From an uncultured Rhodopila sp. (GTDB taxonomy: Bacteria; Pseudomonadota; Alphaproteobacteria; Acetobacterales; Acetobacteraceae): DNA of 64,000 bases. Both the position numbers and the translations under genes were made by a program. Location of the stretch: positions 18,414 through 82,413 of the forward strand of contig CAINOE010000084.1 in NCBI GenBank assembly GCA_903851415.1. Direction: 5' to 3'. Shown here one piece after another: positions 34,290 to 43,377 of the stretch (positions within the stretch are counted from its first letter, which is position 1; the number at the start of each line of letters is the position of its first letter). A model generated the notes under the pieces. It was not told the DNA's origin. It worked only from the letters and a program-made list of their open reading frames with translations, and ran no database searches.

Positions 34290-35341
34290 GGGCGGTGGAA
34301 CGCGAAGGTTTCGACCGTCAGCCCCGGACCGAACGCCATCGCCATGCCGGGACCGCGCGCGTCGGGATCGTTCAGGATCGCGCTCAGCACGAAGACCAGC
34401 GTGGCCGAGGACATGTTGCCGTGGTTGCGCAGCACGTCGCGCGAGAAGCGCAGCGCCTCCGGCGGCAGATGCAACCCCTGCTGCACCGCATCCAGGATCG
34501 AGCGGCCGCCGGCATGCACCGCCCAGACCACCGGATGCTGCGGCGGCAGCAGGGCAGGGCCGCCGTCGGGCAGCCAGCGGCGGATGCGGCCGGGCACCTG
34601 CCCGGACAAATGCATCAGGAAGCCGGAATCGCCGATGTGCCAGGTGATCAGCTCGGCGCTGCGCGGAATAACCGCCACCTGGAAGCGGCCAAGGGCGATG
34701 CCGTGCGGGTCCGCCGTCACCAGCGCGGCGGAGGCGCCGTCGCCGAACAGCAGGAAGCTCAGCATCTTGGGCACGTCCTGGAAATCCTCCTGCAAGTGCA
34801 GGCTGGACAGCTCCACGTTCACGACCAGGACGCGCGCCCTGTCATCCGCCCGGACGATCTGATCGGCCAGTTTCAGCGCGTTGACGGCGGCGAAGCAGCC
34901 CATGAAGCCGACGAGGGTGCGCTGCGTGCTGTCGCGCAGCCCAGCCGCCTGCATGATCTGGAAATCGAGACCCGGCGCGGAGAACCCGGTGCAGCTCGCG
35001 ACGATCAAATGCGTCACCCGCCCCGGATCGGCGTCCAGCGCGCGGACCGCACGCAACGCCAGTTGCAGCGCATGCGGCTCATACAGCGCCATCCGCGCGG
35101 CGGTGGTCGGAAACGCGCCGCGGCGGTAGATGCCGCTGGTGTCCAGCACCGTCTCGCGCGGGCGGGGGGCGGCATCGAAAATGGCGTAGCGGTGTTCGAT
35201 ATCGGCCAGGCCGGCCATGCGGTCGAACAGAGCGCGCTTGTGGTCTTCGGCGATCGTGTCGCGGCCGAACTCGATGAACGCGCCGTGGATATCGTAGGGA
35301 GGAACCGCGGTGCCGATTCGGTTCAGCCAGGCCTGCGTCAC
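34286..35341 (-). CDS. Type III polyketide synthase (chalcone/stilbene synthase superfamily)
   Basis: A 351-residue ketosynthase homodimer subunit. The catalytic triad is visible: Cys149 in VGFMGCFAAVNALKL, His276 in WAVHAGGRSILDAV and Asn309 in RNHGNMSSATLVF. FGDGASAALV is also conserved. It condenses an acyl-CoA with malonyl-CoA units to an alkylresorcinol, alkylpyrone or similar product; the starter is probably a fatty acyl chain, but this cannot be read from sequence. It is the first gene of the PKS-methyltransferase-flavoprotein operon. Confidence 0.93.
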   Translation of the reverse strand: MTQAWLNRIGTAVPPYDIHGAFIEFGRDTIAEDHKRALFDRMAGLADIEHRYAIFDAAPRPRETVLDTSGIYRRGAFPTTAARMALYEPHALQLALRAVRALDADPGRVTHLIVASCTGFSAPGLDFQIMQAAGLRDSTQRTLVGFMGCFAAVNALKLADQIVRADDRARVLVVNVELSSLHLQEDFQDVPKMLSFLLFGDGASAALVTADPHGIALGRFQVAVIPRSAELITWHIGDSGFLMHLSGQVPGRIRRWLPDGGPALLPPQHPVVWAVHAGGRSILDAVQQGLHLPPEALRFSRDVLRNHGNMSSATLVFVLSAILNDPDARGPGMAMAFGPGLTVETFAFHRP

Positions 35342-35713
35342 GGGCGGTCCCTTCTGATACGGGCCAAAGGTGGGGCGGGTGGGACGTCTGCCCGGGGTTG
35401 CGGACGGCTATGTTATCCGGTAGGTGCATTCCGGTGGGGTTACGGTTTGCCGGATGATACTGTCATTGCGGCGAGTGAGCGGCAAGGGAGGGCGGCGAAT
35501 GTTCTCGCGAACACGTGAAATTTCCGCCGGCTAAAATGCGGTTTCGCAATTTTCATGGCTTGATGCTGCGAGGCAGGGCGATTATCGTACCAGGGTCACA
35601 GGACTGTGAGCCGGTGGCCGCCTGCGGCTGCTCGTTTCGCTTCTCCACGTCGACGACCAGTCACACCTGCCGGGGTCCCGCCCCGGCGCTCAAGACCAAA
35701 AGGATAATGCGTT
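35342..35713. other. Divergent intergenic region between the PKS operon and the phasin gene
   Basis: This 372-base gap must hold promoters for both directions. I see AT-richer stretches near 35500-35560 but no clear operator, RNA gene or ORF. Confidence 0.5.
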
Positions 35714-36046
35714 ATGGCCAAGATTGAGAATGCCGTTAAAGCCAGCACGGATGCGCTGTCCGAAAGCGCCGCCCATTCCACCGCGGCGTTCCAGGAGCTG
35801 ACCAAAGCCTATCAGGAGCTTGCGGCCCGCAACGCCAAGAACCTGGCCGACGCGATTCATGCCCTGTCGGGTGTGAAGAATCCCTCCGAGTTCATCGAGG
35901 TGCAGCAGAAGCTGATCCACGAAGGCGTGCAGGCCGCCGTCGCTGACAGCCAGAACATCGCCAAGCTGACGACGGCCGTGTTTACCGCGGCATTCGAGCC
36001 GGTGAAGAAGCAGATCGAGGCAGTGCACAAGTCCGTTGCGAACTAA
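35714..36046 (+). CDS. Phasin family protein
   Basis: A 110-residue amphipathic helical protein. AFQELTKAYQELAARNAKNLADAIHALSGVKNPSEFIEVQQKLIHEGVQAAVADSQNIAKL is the Phasin_2 core. Phasins coat polyhydroxybutyrate granules and control their number and size. The gene stands alone. A hairpin-forming sequence (36066-36093) lies shortly downstream, inside the convergent DUF2161 gene. Confidence 0.9.
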   Translation: MAKIENAVKASTDALSESAAHSTAAFQELTKAYQELAARNAKNLADAIHALSGVKNPSEFIEVQQKLIHEGVQAAVADSQNIAKLTTAVFTAAFEPVKKQIEAVHKSVAN

Positions 36047-36055
36047 GACGGGCGG

Positions 36056-36799
36056 TTATTGCCGGGGCCGCACGCCGTTGCCGGGGTGCGGCCTCGTTCC
36101 GTTCCGCCGCGCGGCGAGAACGTCTGCATGGAGTTCCAGCGCGCTTTGCCCGGACGGCGTGACAGCGTAGGTGCCGCGGGCGATTTTTTCGAACCAGCCA
36201 TAGACATTGTTGCCGAGGATTGCACCGGCGGTGGCGATGCCGGTTGCGTCCCGCACCGCGGCGGCTTGCATCGCTCCGTTCGCCGCCAGCAGGCTGGCGC
36301 AGGCCAGGGCGTCCTCGCGGTAGGCGGTCATGCGCGGGCGCCTGGTGGTGCCACCGAGGTTGTGGTCCCCGCTGCGGCGGTTGAATTCGCTGAGCAGCCG
36401 CGCCCGTTGCTTGTGCTGCTTGCGCGGCTGGTAGGGACCGGGGTCCGCGTGCGCAATGATCGAGCCGTCGCGCACCGATAACAGGCCGAGGCCGAGCATG
36501 CGGCACAGGCGCACCGCATCCGGCACGCGCGCATCCCAGTTGCGGCGGGCGGCGCGGCCTTCGGGGACCGCGACGGCGACATAGACCAGATCGACGGAGG
36601 GCTGGCGCTGTAGCGCCTGGTACAGCACGGGCAGCCCGAAGTTCAGCTTGAGCTCGACGGCGAGCATCGTTTCTCCACTGACGGCGAGCATGTCGCAGCG
36701 GCCGACTTCGCCGCGAACGCTGTAGCCGAGGGATTCGAGGTGCAACTTCAACGGAGCGTAGAGGTCGCTTTCGCGCTGCGGGGTAACCGCGTCTCCCAT
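36056..36799 (-). CDS. DUF2161 family protein (putative PD-(D/E)XK-type phosphodiesterase)
   Basis: A 247-residue protein starting at ATG 36799. The nuclease-like core is YSVRGEVGRCDMLAVSGETMLAVELKLNFGLPVLYQALQR, in which Asp and ELK form the D...ExK pattern, followed by DLVYVAVAVPEG. The Lys/Arg-rich linker PYQPRKQHKQRARLLSEFNRR and a C-terminal winged-helix-like part follow. The family is widespread in alphaproteobacteria with no known role. It is convergent with the phasin gene. Confidence 0.82.
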   Translation of the reverse strand: MGDAVTPQRESDLYAPLKLHLESLGYSVRGEVGRCDMLAVSGETMLAVELKLNFGLPVLYQALQRQPSVDLVYVAVAVPEGRAARRNWDARVPDAVRLCRMLGLGLLSVRDGSIIAHADPGPYQPRKQHKQRARLLSEFNRRSGDHNLGGTTRRPRMTAYREDALACASLLAANGAMQAAAVRDATGIATAGAILGNNVYGWFEKIARGTYAVTPSGQSALELHADVLAARRNGTRPHPGNGVRPRQ

Positions 36800-36810
36800 C
36801 TGCCTCTCCC

Positions 36811-36900
36811 CCACCGTCATGGTCCGGCTTGCCCGGGCCACCCATGCCAGCATGGTGCCGCGACAGGTGGCCCCGACAAGCCGGACCATGACGGTGGGGG
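36811..36900. repeat. Dispersed palindromic repeat, copy C
   Basis: A 90-base inverted repeat between DUF2161 and the FAD-linked oxidase. Left arm CACCGTCATGGTCCGGCTTG pairs with CAAGCCGGACCATGACGGTG; inner arms GGGCCACC / GGTGGCCC. It is the best-preserved full copy and matches the in-frame copy at 24394. Confidence 0.9.
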
Positions 36901-36910
36901 AGGGGTCATC

Positions 36911-38341
36911 TCAACGCGGGCTGGCACAAGGCAGCACCTTCCCGGGGTTCATGATTCCGCCGGGGTCGATCGCCGCCTTGATGCGTTGCATCAACGCAAG
37001 TTCGGCCCCGCCGCGCCAATCCGGCATCATGTAGGGCTTCAGCCGGCCGATGCCGTGCTCGGCCGAGAAGCTGCCGTCGAACTCCCGCACAACATCGTTC
37101 ACCGCATCCATGATGGCGTGGTCCCGGCCGAGGAACCATGCCGCGTCCGACCCGATCGGCTGTTCGAGATTGAAATGAATATTCCCGTCTCCCATATGGC
37201 CGAACGGCACCGCCCGCACGCCCGGGATCAGCGCCTCGCAGGCGGCGGTGGCCTTGCGGATGAACGCCGGCACTTTCGAAACCGGAACGGAAACGTCGTT
37301 CTTGACGCTGGCGCCTTCGCGCTTCTGCGCCTCGGCATGTTCCTCGCGCAGCTTCCAGATGGCGGCGCGTTGCGATCCCGACTCCGCAATCACCGCGTCC
37401 TGCACGGTTCCCGCTTCCAGCGCCTGTTCCAGCACCTGTTCCAGCATGCCGCGGAGATTCGCCCCGGGCCGCGGCGTGGCGAGTTCCACCAGCACGTAGA
37501 ACGGGGCGGGGTTTTCCAACGGCAGCGCGGCGCCGGGAATGTGCCGTAGAACAAACGACATCCCGAGGCCGGACATCAGCTCGAACGCATTGACCGACGC
37601 CGGGTCATGCGCCTGGAAGCGGGTGAACAGGTCCAAAGCGGCCTCGGGCGACGCGACGCCGCACAGCGCCACGGCGGTTTCCTTCGGCTGCGGCACGAGT
37701 TTCAGCACGGCGGCGGTGATGATGCCGAGCGTCCCTTCCGATCCGACGAACAACTGGCGCAGGCAGTAGCCGGTGTTGTCCTTGCGCAGCCGTCGCAATC
37801 CATTCCAGATCGTGCCGTCGGGCAAGACGACCTCCAGCCCCAGCACGAGGTCGCGGGCGTTGCCGTAGCGCAGCGTGTTGTTGCCGCCCGCGTTGGTTGC
37901 CAGGACGCCGCCGATTTGCGCGCTGCCTTCCGAGGAGATTGACAGCGGCAGCAGGCAGTTCCGCTCCGCCGCGGCGAGTTGCGCGGCTTGCAGGGTGACG
38001 CCGGCTTCCAGCGTCAGGGTCATGTCCACCGGATCGATATCGCGGATGCGGTTGAGCCGAGCGGTGCAGACGATCAGTTCGGAGCCGTCCTCGTTCGGCA
38101 CCGCGCCGCCGACCATGGAGGTGTTGCCGCCCTGGGGGACGATCGGCGTCGCGGCGGCGGCGCACAGGCGGACGACCTCGGCGAGTTCCTGCGTTGTGCC
38201 CGGGCGGATGACGGCGCTGGTGCGGCCTTGATAGAGGCGGCGCCAGTCCTCGGTGTAGGCGGCGGTGTCGGCGCTGTCCGTCAGGATGCCGCGGTCGCCG
38301 ACAATGGCGCGGATGGCGTCGAGCGGGGCGGAATCGGGCAT
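36911..38341 (-). CDS. FAD-binding 2-hydroxyacid dehydrogenase (D-lactate / glycolate / D-2-hydroxyglutarate type)
   Basis: A 476-residue VAO-fold flavoenzyme starting at ATG 38341. The FAD-binding segment is PIVPQGGNTSMVGGAVP, with LPLSISSEGSAQIGGVLATNAGGNNTLRYG; the C-terminal domain has FGHMGDGNIHFN (metal-binding His) and FSAEHGIGRLKPYMM. It oxidises a D-2-hydroxyacid to the 2-oxoacid with electrons passed to an acceptor. Exact substrate (D-lactate, glycolate or D-2-hydroxyglutarate) is not decided by sequence. Confidence 0.88.
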   Translation of the reverse strand: MPDSAPLDAIRAIVGDRGILTDSADTAAYTEDWRRLYQGRTSAVIRPGTTQELAEVVRLCAAAATPIVPQGGNTSMVGGAVPNEDGSELIVCTARLNRIRDIDPVDMTLTLEAGVTLQAAQLAAAERNCLLPLSISSEGSAQIGGVLATNAGGNNTLRYGNARDLVLGLEVVLPDGTIWNGLRRLRKDNTGYCLRQLFVGSEGTLGIITAAVLKLVPQPKETAVALCGVASPEAALDLFTRFQAHDPASVNAFELMSGLGMSFVLRHIPGAALPLENPAPFYVLVELATPRPGANLRGMLEQVLEQALEAGTVQDAVIAESGSQRAAIWKLREEHAEAQKREGASVKNDVSVPVSKVPAFIRKATAACEALIPGVRAVPFGHMGDGNIHFNLEQPIGSDAAWFLGRDHAIMDAVNDVVREFDGSFSAEHGIGRLKPYMMPDWRGGAELALMQRIKAAIDPGGIMNPGKVLPCASPR

Positions 38342-38412
38342 GGGCGTTTCCTTTCCGGTGAAGCAGTAGAGCATGTTGCGGCTGACTGGAAAGGCGACGG
38401 AAGCTTCAAAAC

Positions 38413-38455
38413 CGTCATGGCCCTTCCCCGGATAAGCCGGGGGAGGGCCATGACG
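38413..38455. repeat. Dispersed palindromic repeat, copy D (short form)
   Basis: CGTCATGGCCCTTCCCCGG and CCGGGGGAGGGCCATGACG form near-perfect arms of 19 bases around a 5-base loop. The outer CGTCATGGCC matches the family. It lies between the oxidase and ybdD genes. Confidence 0.8.
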
Positions 38456-38579
38456 ATTAGACTAAGGTCGCCCGCCGTCGTCATTCAAGGCGAAACCCCG
38501 CCTCCACGCCCTTGTTTTCGCACGGAAACGCGTGGATGCCGACCTCCGTCGACATGACGGGGCTGCCCGGACGACGCGG

Positions 38580-38780
38580 TCAACAGCAGCCGCGGAAACG
38601 CCCTTTACCAACAGAGTAACGAGCTTCCTGGCGTTCGCGGAAAAACGCTTCGTAGCTCATGATCTCCTTGCCCGGATGCGTCGCCTCCCGGTGCGCCACG
38701 TAAGTCTTGTAGTCGGGAACGCCGACCATGAGGCGGGCGGTTTCGGCGACCCGCTCGCAGACCAGTTTCAGTCTAGTCAT
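38580..38780 (-). CDS. YbdD/YjiX family protein
   Basis: A 66-residue protein. RVAETARLMVGVPDYKTYVAHREATHPGKEIMSYEAFFRERQEARY is the complete YbdD signature (DUF466), usually encoded next to CstA or BtsT-type pyruvate and peptide transporters. Its start lies 8 bases inside the 3' end of cstA, so they are translationally coupled. The C-terminal GRFRGCC replaces the usual CC-x end. Confidence 0.92.
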   Translation of the reverse strand: MTRLKLVCERVAETARLMVGVPDYKTYVAHREATHPGKEIMSYEAFFRERQEARYSVGKGRFRGCC

Positions 38781-40833
38781 CGCCAGCTCCCCTGACTGCC
38801 CCGTCGATCTCCACTGCCGACACGCGCGGCTCGGTCAGCGCGCGCAGGCAGGCGCTGCCGCCGAACCAGACCATCAGGATGACGATCATCGCGAATACTC
38901 CAGCAAGACTGGCATCGACATAGTCGTTGAAGACAACGCGGCTCATTTCGGCAAGGCTTTTGGCCGGGGCGAGCACCCTGCCCGCGTCGATCGACTCGCT
39001 GAAGCGCTGAGCGTGGGCGAGAAAGCCGATGGTCGGGTTCGGGCTGAGCACTTTCTGCGTGCCGGCCGTTACTGTGCAGACCACCAGCCAGGTGGTCGGG
39101 ATCAAGGTGACCCAGGCGTAGCGCTGCCGTTTCATTTTGAACAGAACCGTGGTGCAGAAGATCAACGCGATCGCCGCCAGCATCTGGTTGGCGGTGCCGA
39201 ACAGCGGCCACAGGGTCCAGATGCCGCCCAGCGGGTCGAGGACGCCCTGATACAGGAAATACCCCCATAGCAGGCAGGCCAGCGCGGAGCCGATAAGGTT
39301 GTTGGCCCAGGATTCCGTCGCGCGGAACGCCGGCACGACGTTGCCGGCAAGATCCTGGATCATGAAGCGGCAAACCCGTGTCCCGGCATCGACGGTGGTC
39401 AGGATGAACAGAGCCTCGAACAGGATGGCGAAGTGATACCACAGTCCCATCAGCCATTTGCCGCCGATAAGGCCGGACAGGATGCTCGCCATGCCGACGG
39501 CCAGCGTCGGCGCGCCGCCGGTGCGCGACAGGATGGTGGTTTCGCCAACGTCATGCGCGATCTGCGTCAGCATGTCGGGGGTGACGGTGAAGCCCCAGTT
39601 GCTGATCACCTGCGCGGCATGCACCGGCTCCGTGCCGATGATCCCGGCGGCGCTGTTCATCGCGAAGTAGACGCCGGGGTGAATCGAAGACGCCGCGATC
39701 AGCGCGATGATGGCGACGAAGGACTCCATCAGCATCGCGCCGTAGCCGATGAAGCAAAGCTGGTTCTCGTTCTCGATCATCTTCGGCGTGGTGCCGGAGG
39801 CGATCAGCGCGTGCCAGCCGGAGACGGCGCCGCAGGCGATGGTGATGAACAGGAACGGGAAGACGCTGCCGGCCCAGACCGGTCCGCTGCCGTCGATGAA
39901 GCGCGTCACCGATGGCATCTGCAAATTCGGCTGCACGACGATGACGCCGATGGCCAGCAGGGTGATGGTGCCGATTTTCAGGAACGTGGACAAATAGTCG
40001 CGCGGCGCCAGCAGCAGCCATATCGGCAATACGGAGGCGACGAAGCCGTAGCCGATGACGATCAGCGCCAGCGTGGGCGCGGTCAGGTTGAAGAACCCGC
40101 CCCAGACCGGGTCCGCGGCGACATACTGGCCTCCGACCAGAGCGCCGAGCAACAGGACCACGCCGATAGCGGACATCTCGCCGATGCGGCCGGGACGGAT
40201 GAAGCGGCTGTAAACTCCCATGAGCAGGGCGATCGGGATGGTGCACGCGACGGTGAACGTGCCCCACGGGCTGCCTTTCAGCGCCATCACGACGACCAAA
40301 GCCAGCACGGACAGCACGATAATGCAGATCAGCAGGATGCCGATGCCGGCGATCGCCCCGGGTATCGGCCCAAGCTCCCCGCGGATCATGTCGCCGAGGG
40401 AACGGCCGTCGCGCCGTGTCGAGAGGAACAGGACGGTCAGGTCCTGCACGGCGCCGGCGAAGACGACTCCCGCCAGGATCCACAGCGTGCCGGGCAGGTA
40501 GCCCATCTGCACCGCCAGGACCGGGCCTACGAGCGGCCCCGCCCCGGCGATGGCCGCGAAATGGTGGCCGAACAGCACGTATTTGTTGGTCGGGACGTAG
40601 TCCAGCCCGTCATTGTGGCGATACGCCGGAGTCGGCCGCGCCGGATCGATGCGGAACACCTTGTTGACGATGAACAGCCCGTAGAACCGGTAGGCGATGA
40701 CGTAGATGCAGACCGCGGCGACGACCAGCCAGGCGGCGTTGACCGGCTCGCCTCGGGCCAGGGCGACGATGCCGAAAGAGACCGTCCCCAGCAGGGTAAC
40801 GGCGAGCCAGAGAAGCCGGTTGGTTAGCGTCAT
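38773..40833 (-). CDS. cstA: CstA family carbon starvation / pyruvate transporter
   Basis: A 686-residue inner-membrane protein with about 16 helices. FFGHHFAAIAGAGPLVGPVLAVQMGYLPG-type and SLGDMIRGELGP segments, plus GCGAVSGWHALIASGTTPKMIENE, are CstA signatures. It starts at ATG 40833 behind a strong GGAGG ribosome site. CstA proteins take up pyruvate (and perhaps peptides) and are induced on carbon limitation. ybdD overlaps its 3' end. Confidence 0.95.
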   Translation of the reverse strand: MTLTNRLLWLAVTLLGTVSFGIVALARGEPVNAAWLVVAAVCIYVIAYRFYGLFIVNKVFRIDPARPTPAYRHNDGLDYVPTNKYVLFGHHFAAIAGAGPLVGPVLAVQMGYLPGTLWILAGVVFAGAVQDLTVLFLSTRRDGRSLGDMIRGELGPIPGAIAGIGILLICIIVLSVLALVVVMALKGSPWGTFTVACTIPIALLMGVYSRFIRPGRIGEMSAIGVVLLLGALVGGQYVAADPVWGGFFNLTAPTLALIVIGYGFVASVLPIWLLLAPRDYLSTFLKIGTITLLAIGVIVVQPNLQMPSVTRFIDGSGPVWAGSVFPFLFITIACGAVSGWHALIASGTTPKMIENENQLCFIGYGAMLMESFVAIIALIAASSIHPGVYFAMNSAAGIIGTEPVHAAQVISNWGFTVTPDMLTQIAHDVGETTILSRTGGAPTLAVGMASILSGLIGGKWLMGLWYHFAILFEALFILTTVDAGTRVCRFMIQDLAGNVVPAFRATESWANNLIGSALACLLWGYFLYQGVLDPLGGIWTLWPLFGTANQMLAAIALIFCTTVLFKMKRQRYAWVTLIPTTWLVVCTVTAGTQKVLSPNPTIGFLAHAQRFSESIDAGRVLAPAKSLAEMSRVVFNDYVDASLAGVFAMIVILMVWFGGSACLRALTEPRVSAVEIDGAVRGAGDD

Positions 40834-40926
40834 TGTTTCCTCCACGTCGCCCGCAGGTTATCGCATTGATCGGCACCGGCGAATAGCCTAAGCACAGTTC
40901 TCTTTTGACTGAACCACAGTGCAGTG

Positions 40927-42174
40927 ATGGATGAAACCGAACATTTGAAAGCCGCCGCGGTTGCAGCACGCGCCGCCAGCCGGGTGCTGGCGCGCAGTTC
41001 CGCCGAGACCCGCAATGCGGCGTTGCGCGCGATGGCCGATGCGCTGCGCCTCGGCCTGCGCGACATCCTGTCCGCCAACGCCGCCGATGTGGCGGCATAC
41101 AAGGGGACGGCGGCGTTCCTCGACCGCCTGACCTTGACGGAAGCGCGGGTCGAGGCGATGGCGCGCGGGCTGGAGGCGATCGCCGCGCTGCCGGACCCGC
41201 TGGCGCGCACGCTGGCGGACTGGACGCGACCGAACGGGCTGCGCATCCGGCGGATCGCCTCGCCCATCGGTGTGATCGGCATGATCTATGAAAGCCGCCC
41301 GAATGTCGGCGCGGACGCTGCCGGGCTGTGCCTGAAATCGGGCAATGCGGTGATCCTGCGCGGCGGCTCGGACAGCACGCACAGCGCCCGGGCGATCCAT
41401 CAGGCGTTGCGCTCGGGTCTGATGGCGGCCGGGTTGCCGGAGGCGTGCATCCAGGTCGCTCCGAACGCCGACAGGGCGTTTGTGGCGGCGATGCTGGCCG
41501 GGGCAGGGCTGCTTGATTTGATCATTCCCCGCGGCGGCAAGTCGCTGGTGGAGCGGGTCCAGCGTGAGGCCCGGGTGCCGGTGCTGGCGCATGCCGAGGG
41601 GCTGAACCACACCTACGTTCACGCAGCAGCGGACCCGGCGATGGCGCGGGCGATCCTGGCGAACGCCAAGATGCGGCGCACTGGGATTTGCGGCGCCACG
41701 GAGACCCTGCTGATTGATCGTGGCATCGCCGCCTCGTTGCTGCCCCTGCTGGTGGCGGACCTGCGGGCGCTCGGGTGCGCGTTCCGGGCGGATGCGGCGG
41801 CGCGCGACATCGTGCCGGACCTGCCGGCGGCGAGCGCCGGGGACTTCGACACCGAGTGGCTGGATTCGGTGCTGTCCGTCGCCGTGGTGGACGGCGTGGA
41901 TGCCGCCCTGGCGCATATCGTCGCGCATGGTAGCGAGCATACCGAGGCGATCGTCACCGAGGACGCCGCGGCGGCGGAGCAATTCCTGCGCGGCGTGGAC
42001 AGCGCGGTGGCGCTGTGGAACGCCTCCACCCAGTTCTGCGACGGCGGCGAATTCGGCTTCGGCGCCGAGATCGGCATTGCCACCGGCCGTATCCATGCCC
42101 GCGGACCGGTCGGGCTGGAGCAACTGACGACCTACCGCTACATCGTGGTTGGCTCCGGCCAGGTGCGTCCCTGA
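40927..42174 (+). CDS. proA: Gamma-glutamyl phosphate reductase
   Basis: A 415-residue aldehyde-dehydrogenase-fold enzyme. [38 protein letters not shown] and the catalytic Cys region [17 protein letters not shown] are diagnostic, as is the C-terminal [30 protein letters not shown]. It reduces gamma-glutamyl phosphate to the semialdehyde in proline synthesis. GTG 40924 just before the ATG is an alternative start. nadD and rsfS follow, an arrangement common in alphaproteobacteria. Confidence 0.96.
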   Translation: MDETEHLKAAAVAARAASRVLARSSAETRNAALRAMADALRLGLRDILSANAADVAAYKGTAAFLDRLTLTEARVEAMARGLEAIAALPDPLARTLADWTRPNGLRIRRIASPIGVIGMIYESRPNVGADAAGLCLKSGNAVILRGGSDSTHSARAIHQALRSGLMAAGLPEACIQVAPNADRAFVAAMLAGAGLLDLIIPRGGKSLVERVQREARVPVLAHAEGLNHTYVHAAADPAMARAILANAKMRRTGICGATETLLIDRGIAASLLPLLVADLRALGCAFRADAAARDIVPDLPAASAGDFDTEWLDSVLSVAVVDGVDAALAHIVAHGSEHTEAIVTEDAAAAEQFLRGVDSAVALWNASTQFCDGGEFGFGAEIGIATGRIHARGPVGLEQLTTYRYIVVGSGQVRP

Positions 42175-42788
42175 GCCACTTTGATCCGATCCCCCGGTTC
42201 GGCGACCGGCGGCGGATCCGGGTCGGGTTGTTGGGGGGATCGTTCAACCCGGCGCATGATGGGCATCGGCACATTGCTTTGCTGGCCGCAAGGTGCCTGC
42301 GGCTGGATCAGGTCTGGCTGCTGGTTTCGCCCGGCAATCCGTTGAAGCCGCGCGACGGGATGGCTCCATTCGCCCAGCGGCTGGCGGGGGCGCGGCGGAT
42401 CGCGGACGGGCGGCGTGTGGTGGCGAGCGGGATCGAGTCGGTGCTCGGCACGCGCTTCACGCTGGACACGCTGCGCCTGCTGAGGCGGCTGTTCCCGCTT
42501 GTGCGGTTCGTCTGGATCATGGGGGCGGACATTCTGGTCGAGATGCCGCGCTGGCGGCGCTGGACCGAGATCGCCCGGCTGATGCCGTTCGCGGTGCTGC
42601 CGCGGCCGGATTATAACCGGCGGGCGCTTGCGGGACAGGCGGCGTATCGGCTACGGGCAGGGCGCCGGTTGGCTCGGGAGGCTTGCCTGCTGCCGGGCGC
42701 CGCGCCGGGGTGGGTGTTTCTGCCGGTGCGACAGACCGCCGCTTCCGCCACCGCGATACGCAATGCCGCGAAAGGACCTGTATCATAA
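42171..42788 (+). CDS. nadD: Nicotinate-nucleotide adenylyltransferase, start uncertain
   Basis: About 205 residues. [24 protein letters not shown] is the nucleotidyltransferase signature (GGSFNP and HxGH), with [19 protein letters not shown] and [11 protein letters not shown] (the C-terminal ISATxIR motif). It adenylates nicotinate mononucleotide in NAD synthesis. No ATG, GTG or TTG lies in frame between the proA stop and the first motif; the CTG at 42171, which overlaps the proA stop codon, is the best candidate. The only upstream GTG (42015) would give a long overlap with proA. Confidence 0.85.
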   Translation: MSHFDPIPRFGDRRRIRVGLLGGSFNPAHDGHRHIALLAARCLRLDQVWLLVSPGNPLKPRDGMAPFAQRLAGARRIADGRRVVASGIESVLGTRFTLDTLRLLRRLFPLVRFVWIMGADILVEMPRWRRWTEIARLMPFAVLPRPDYNRRALAGQAAYRLRAGRRLAREACLLPGAAPGWVFLPVRQTAASATAIRNAAKGPVS

Positions 42789-42943
42789 CCAAGCCGCCGA
42801 CACAGTCATCGTCCCCCGCCAGGCATAAGCCGGCGCCGCGCAAGAAGGCGGTGAAGCCGGTTTTGGCCGATACCGCGCTGGTGCCGGGGAGTCCGCGCAA
42901 GAAGACGATCGCCGCCGGGCCGAAGAAGGCCGCGGGGACGCGC

Positions 42944-43306
42944 ATGAAGAAGGTCAAGACCGAGGCATCGGAGCTTGATCGCCTGCAGGCGGTGATCGTG
43001 ACGAGCCTTGAGGACGACAAGGCGGAGAATGTGGTCGCGATGGACCTGGCCGGGAAGGCGATGTTCTGCGACCGAATGGTAATCGCCTCCGGCCTGGCGG
43101 ACCGCCAGATCAGCGCGATGGCGGAGCATCTGAGCGAGAAGCTGAAGGATGCCGGGCTGAAGCGGGTGCAGATCGAGGGGAAGGGCGGCTCGGACTGGGT
43201 GCTGATCGACGCGGGCGACATCGTGGTGCATCTGTTCAAGCCGGAGGCCCGGACGATGTATGCGCTGGAGAAGATGTGGGGGGAGGATTTGGACGAGGCG
43301 GTTTGA
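42944..43306 (+). CDS. rsfS: Ribosome silencing factor RsfS
   Basis: A 120-residue protein from ATG 42944. ELDRLQAVIVTSLEDDKAENVVAMDLAGKAMFCDRMVIASGLADRQISAMAEHLSEKL and GSDWVLIDAGDIVVHLFKPEARTMYALEKMW cover the whole RsfS/Iojap domain. RsfS binds L14 on the 50S subunit and blocks subunit joining in starvation. The frame extends upstream with a Lys/Ala/Pro-rich stretch and GTG codons at 42851 and 42881, so an N-terminal tail is possible. It follows nadD as in most genomes. Confidence 0.93.
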   Translation: MKKVKTEASELDRLQAVIVTSLEDDKAENVVAMDLAGKAMFCDRMVIASGLADRQISAMAEHLSEKLKDAGLKRVQIEGKGGSDWVLIDAGDIVVHLFKPEARTMYALEKMWGEDLDEAV

Positions 43307-43377
43307 TGGCAAACTGCATGGTTGCCAACCGATAATAGTTATGGCAGGGTCTTGGAAACCCATGATCTGAGTCCGCC

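Noticed and set aside
36066..36093. Hairpin after the phasin gene as a terminator
   Set aside because: The stem GGCCGCAC / GTGCGGCC is there, but it has no T tract and lies inside the coding end of DUF2161; not strong enough to annotate.
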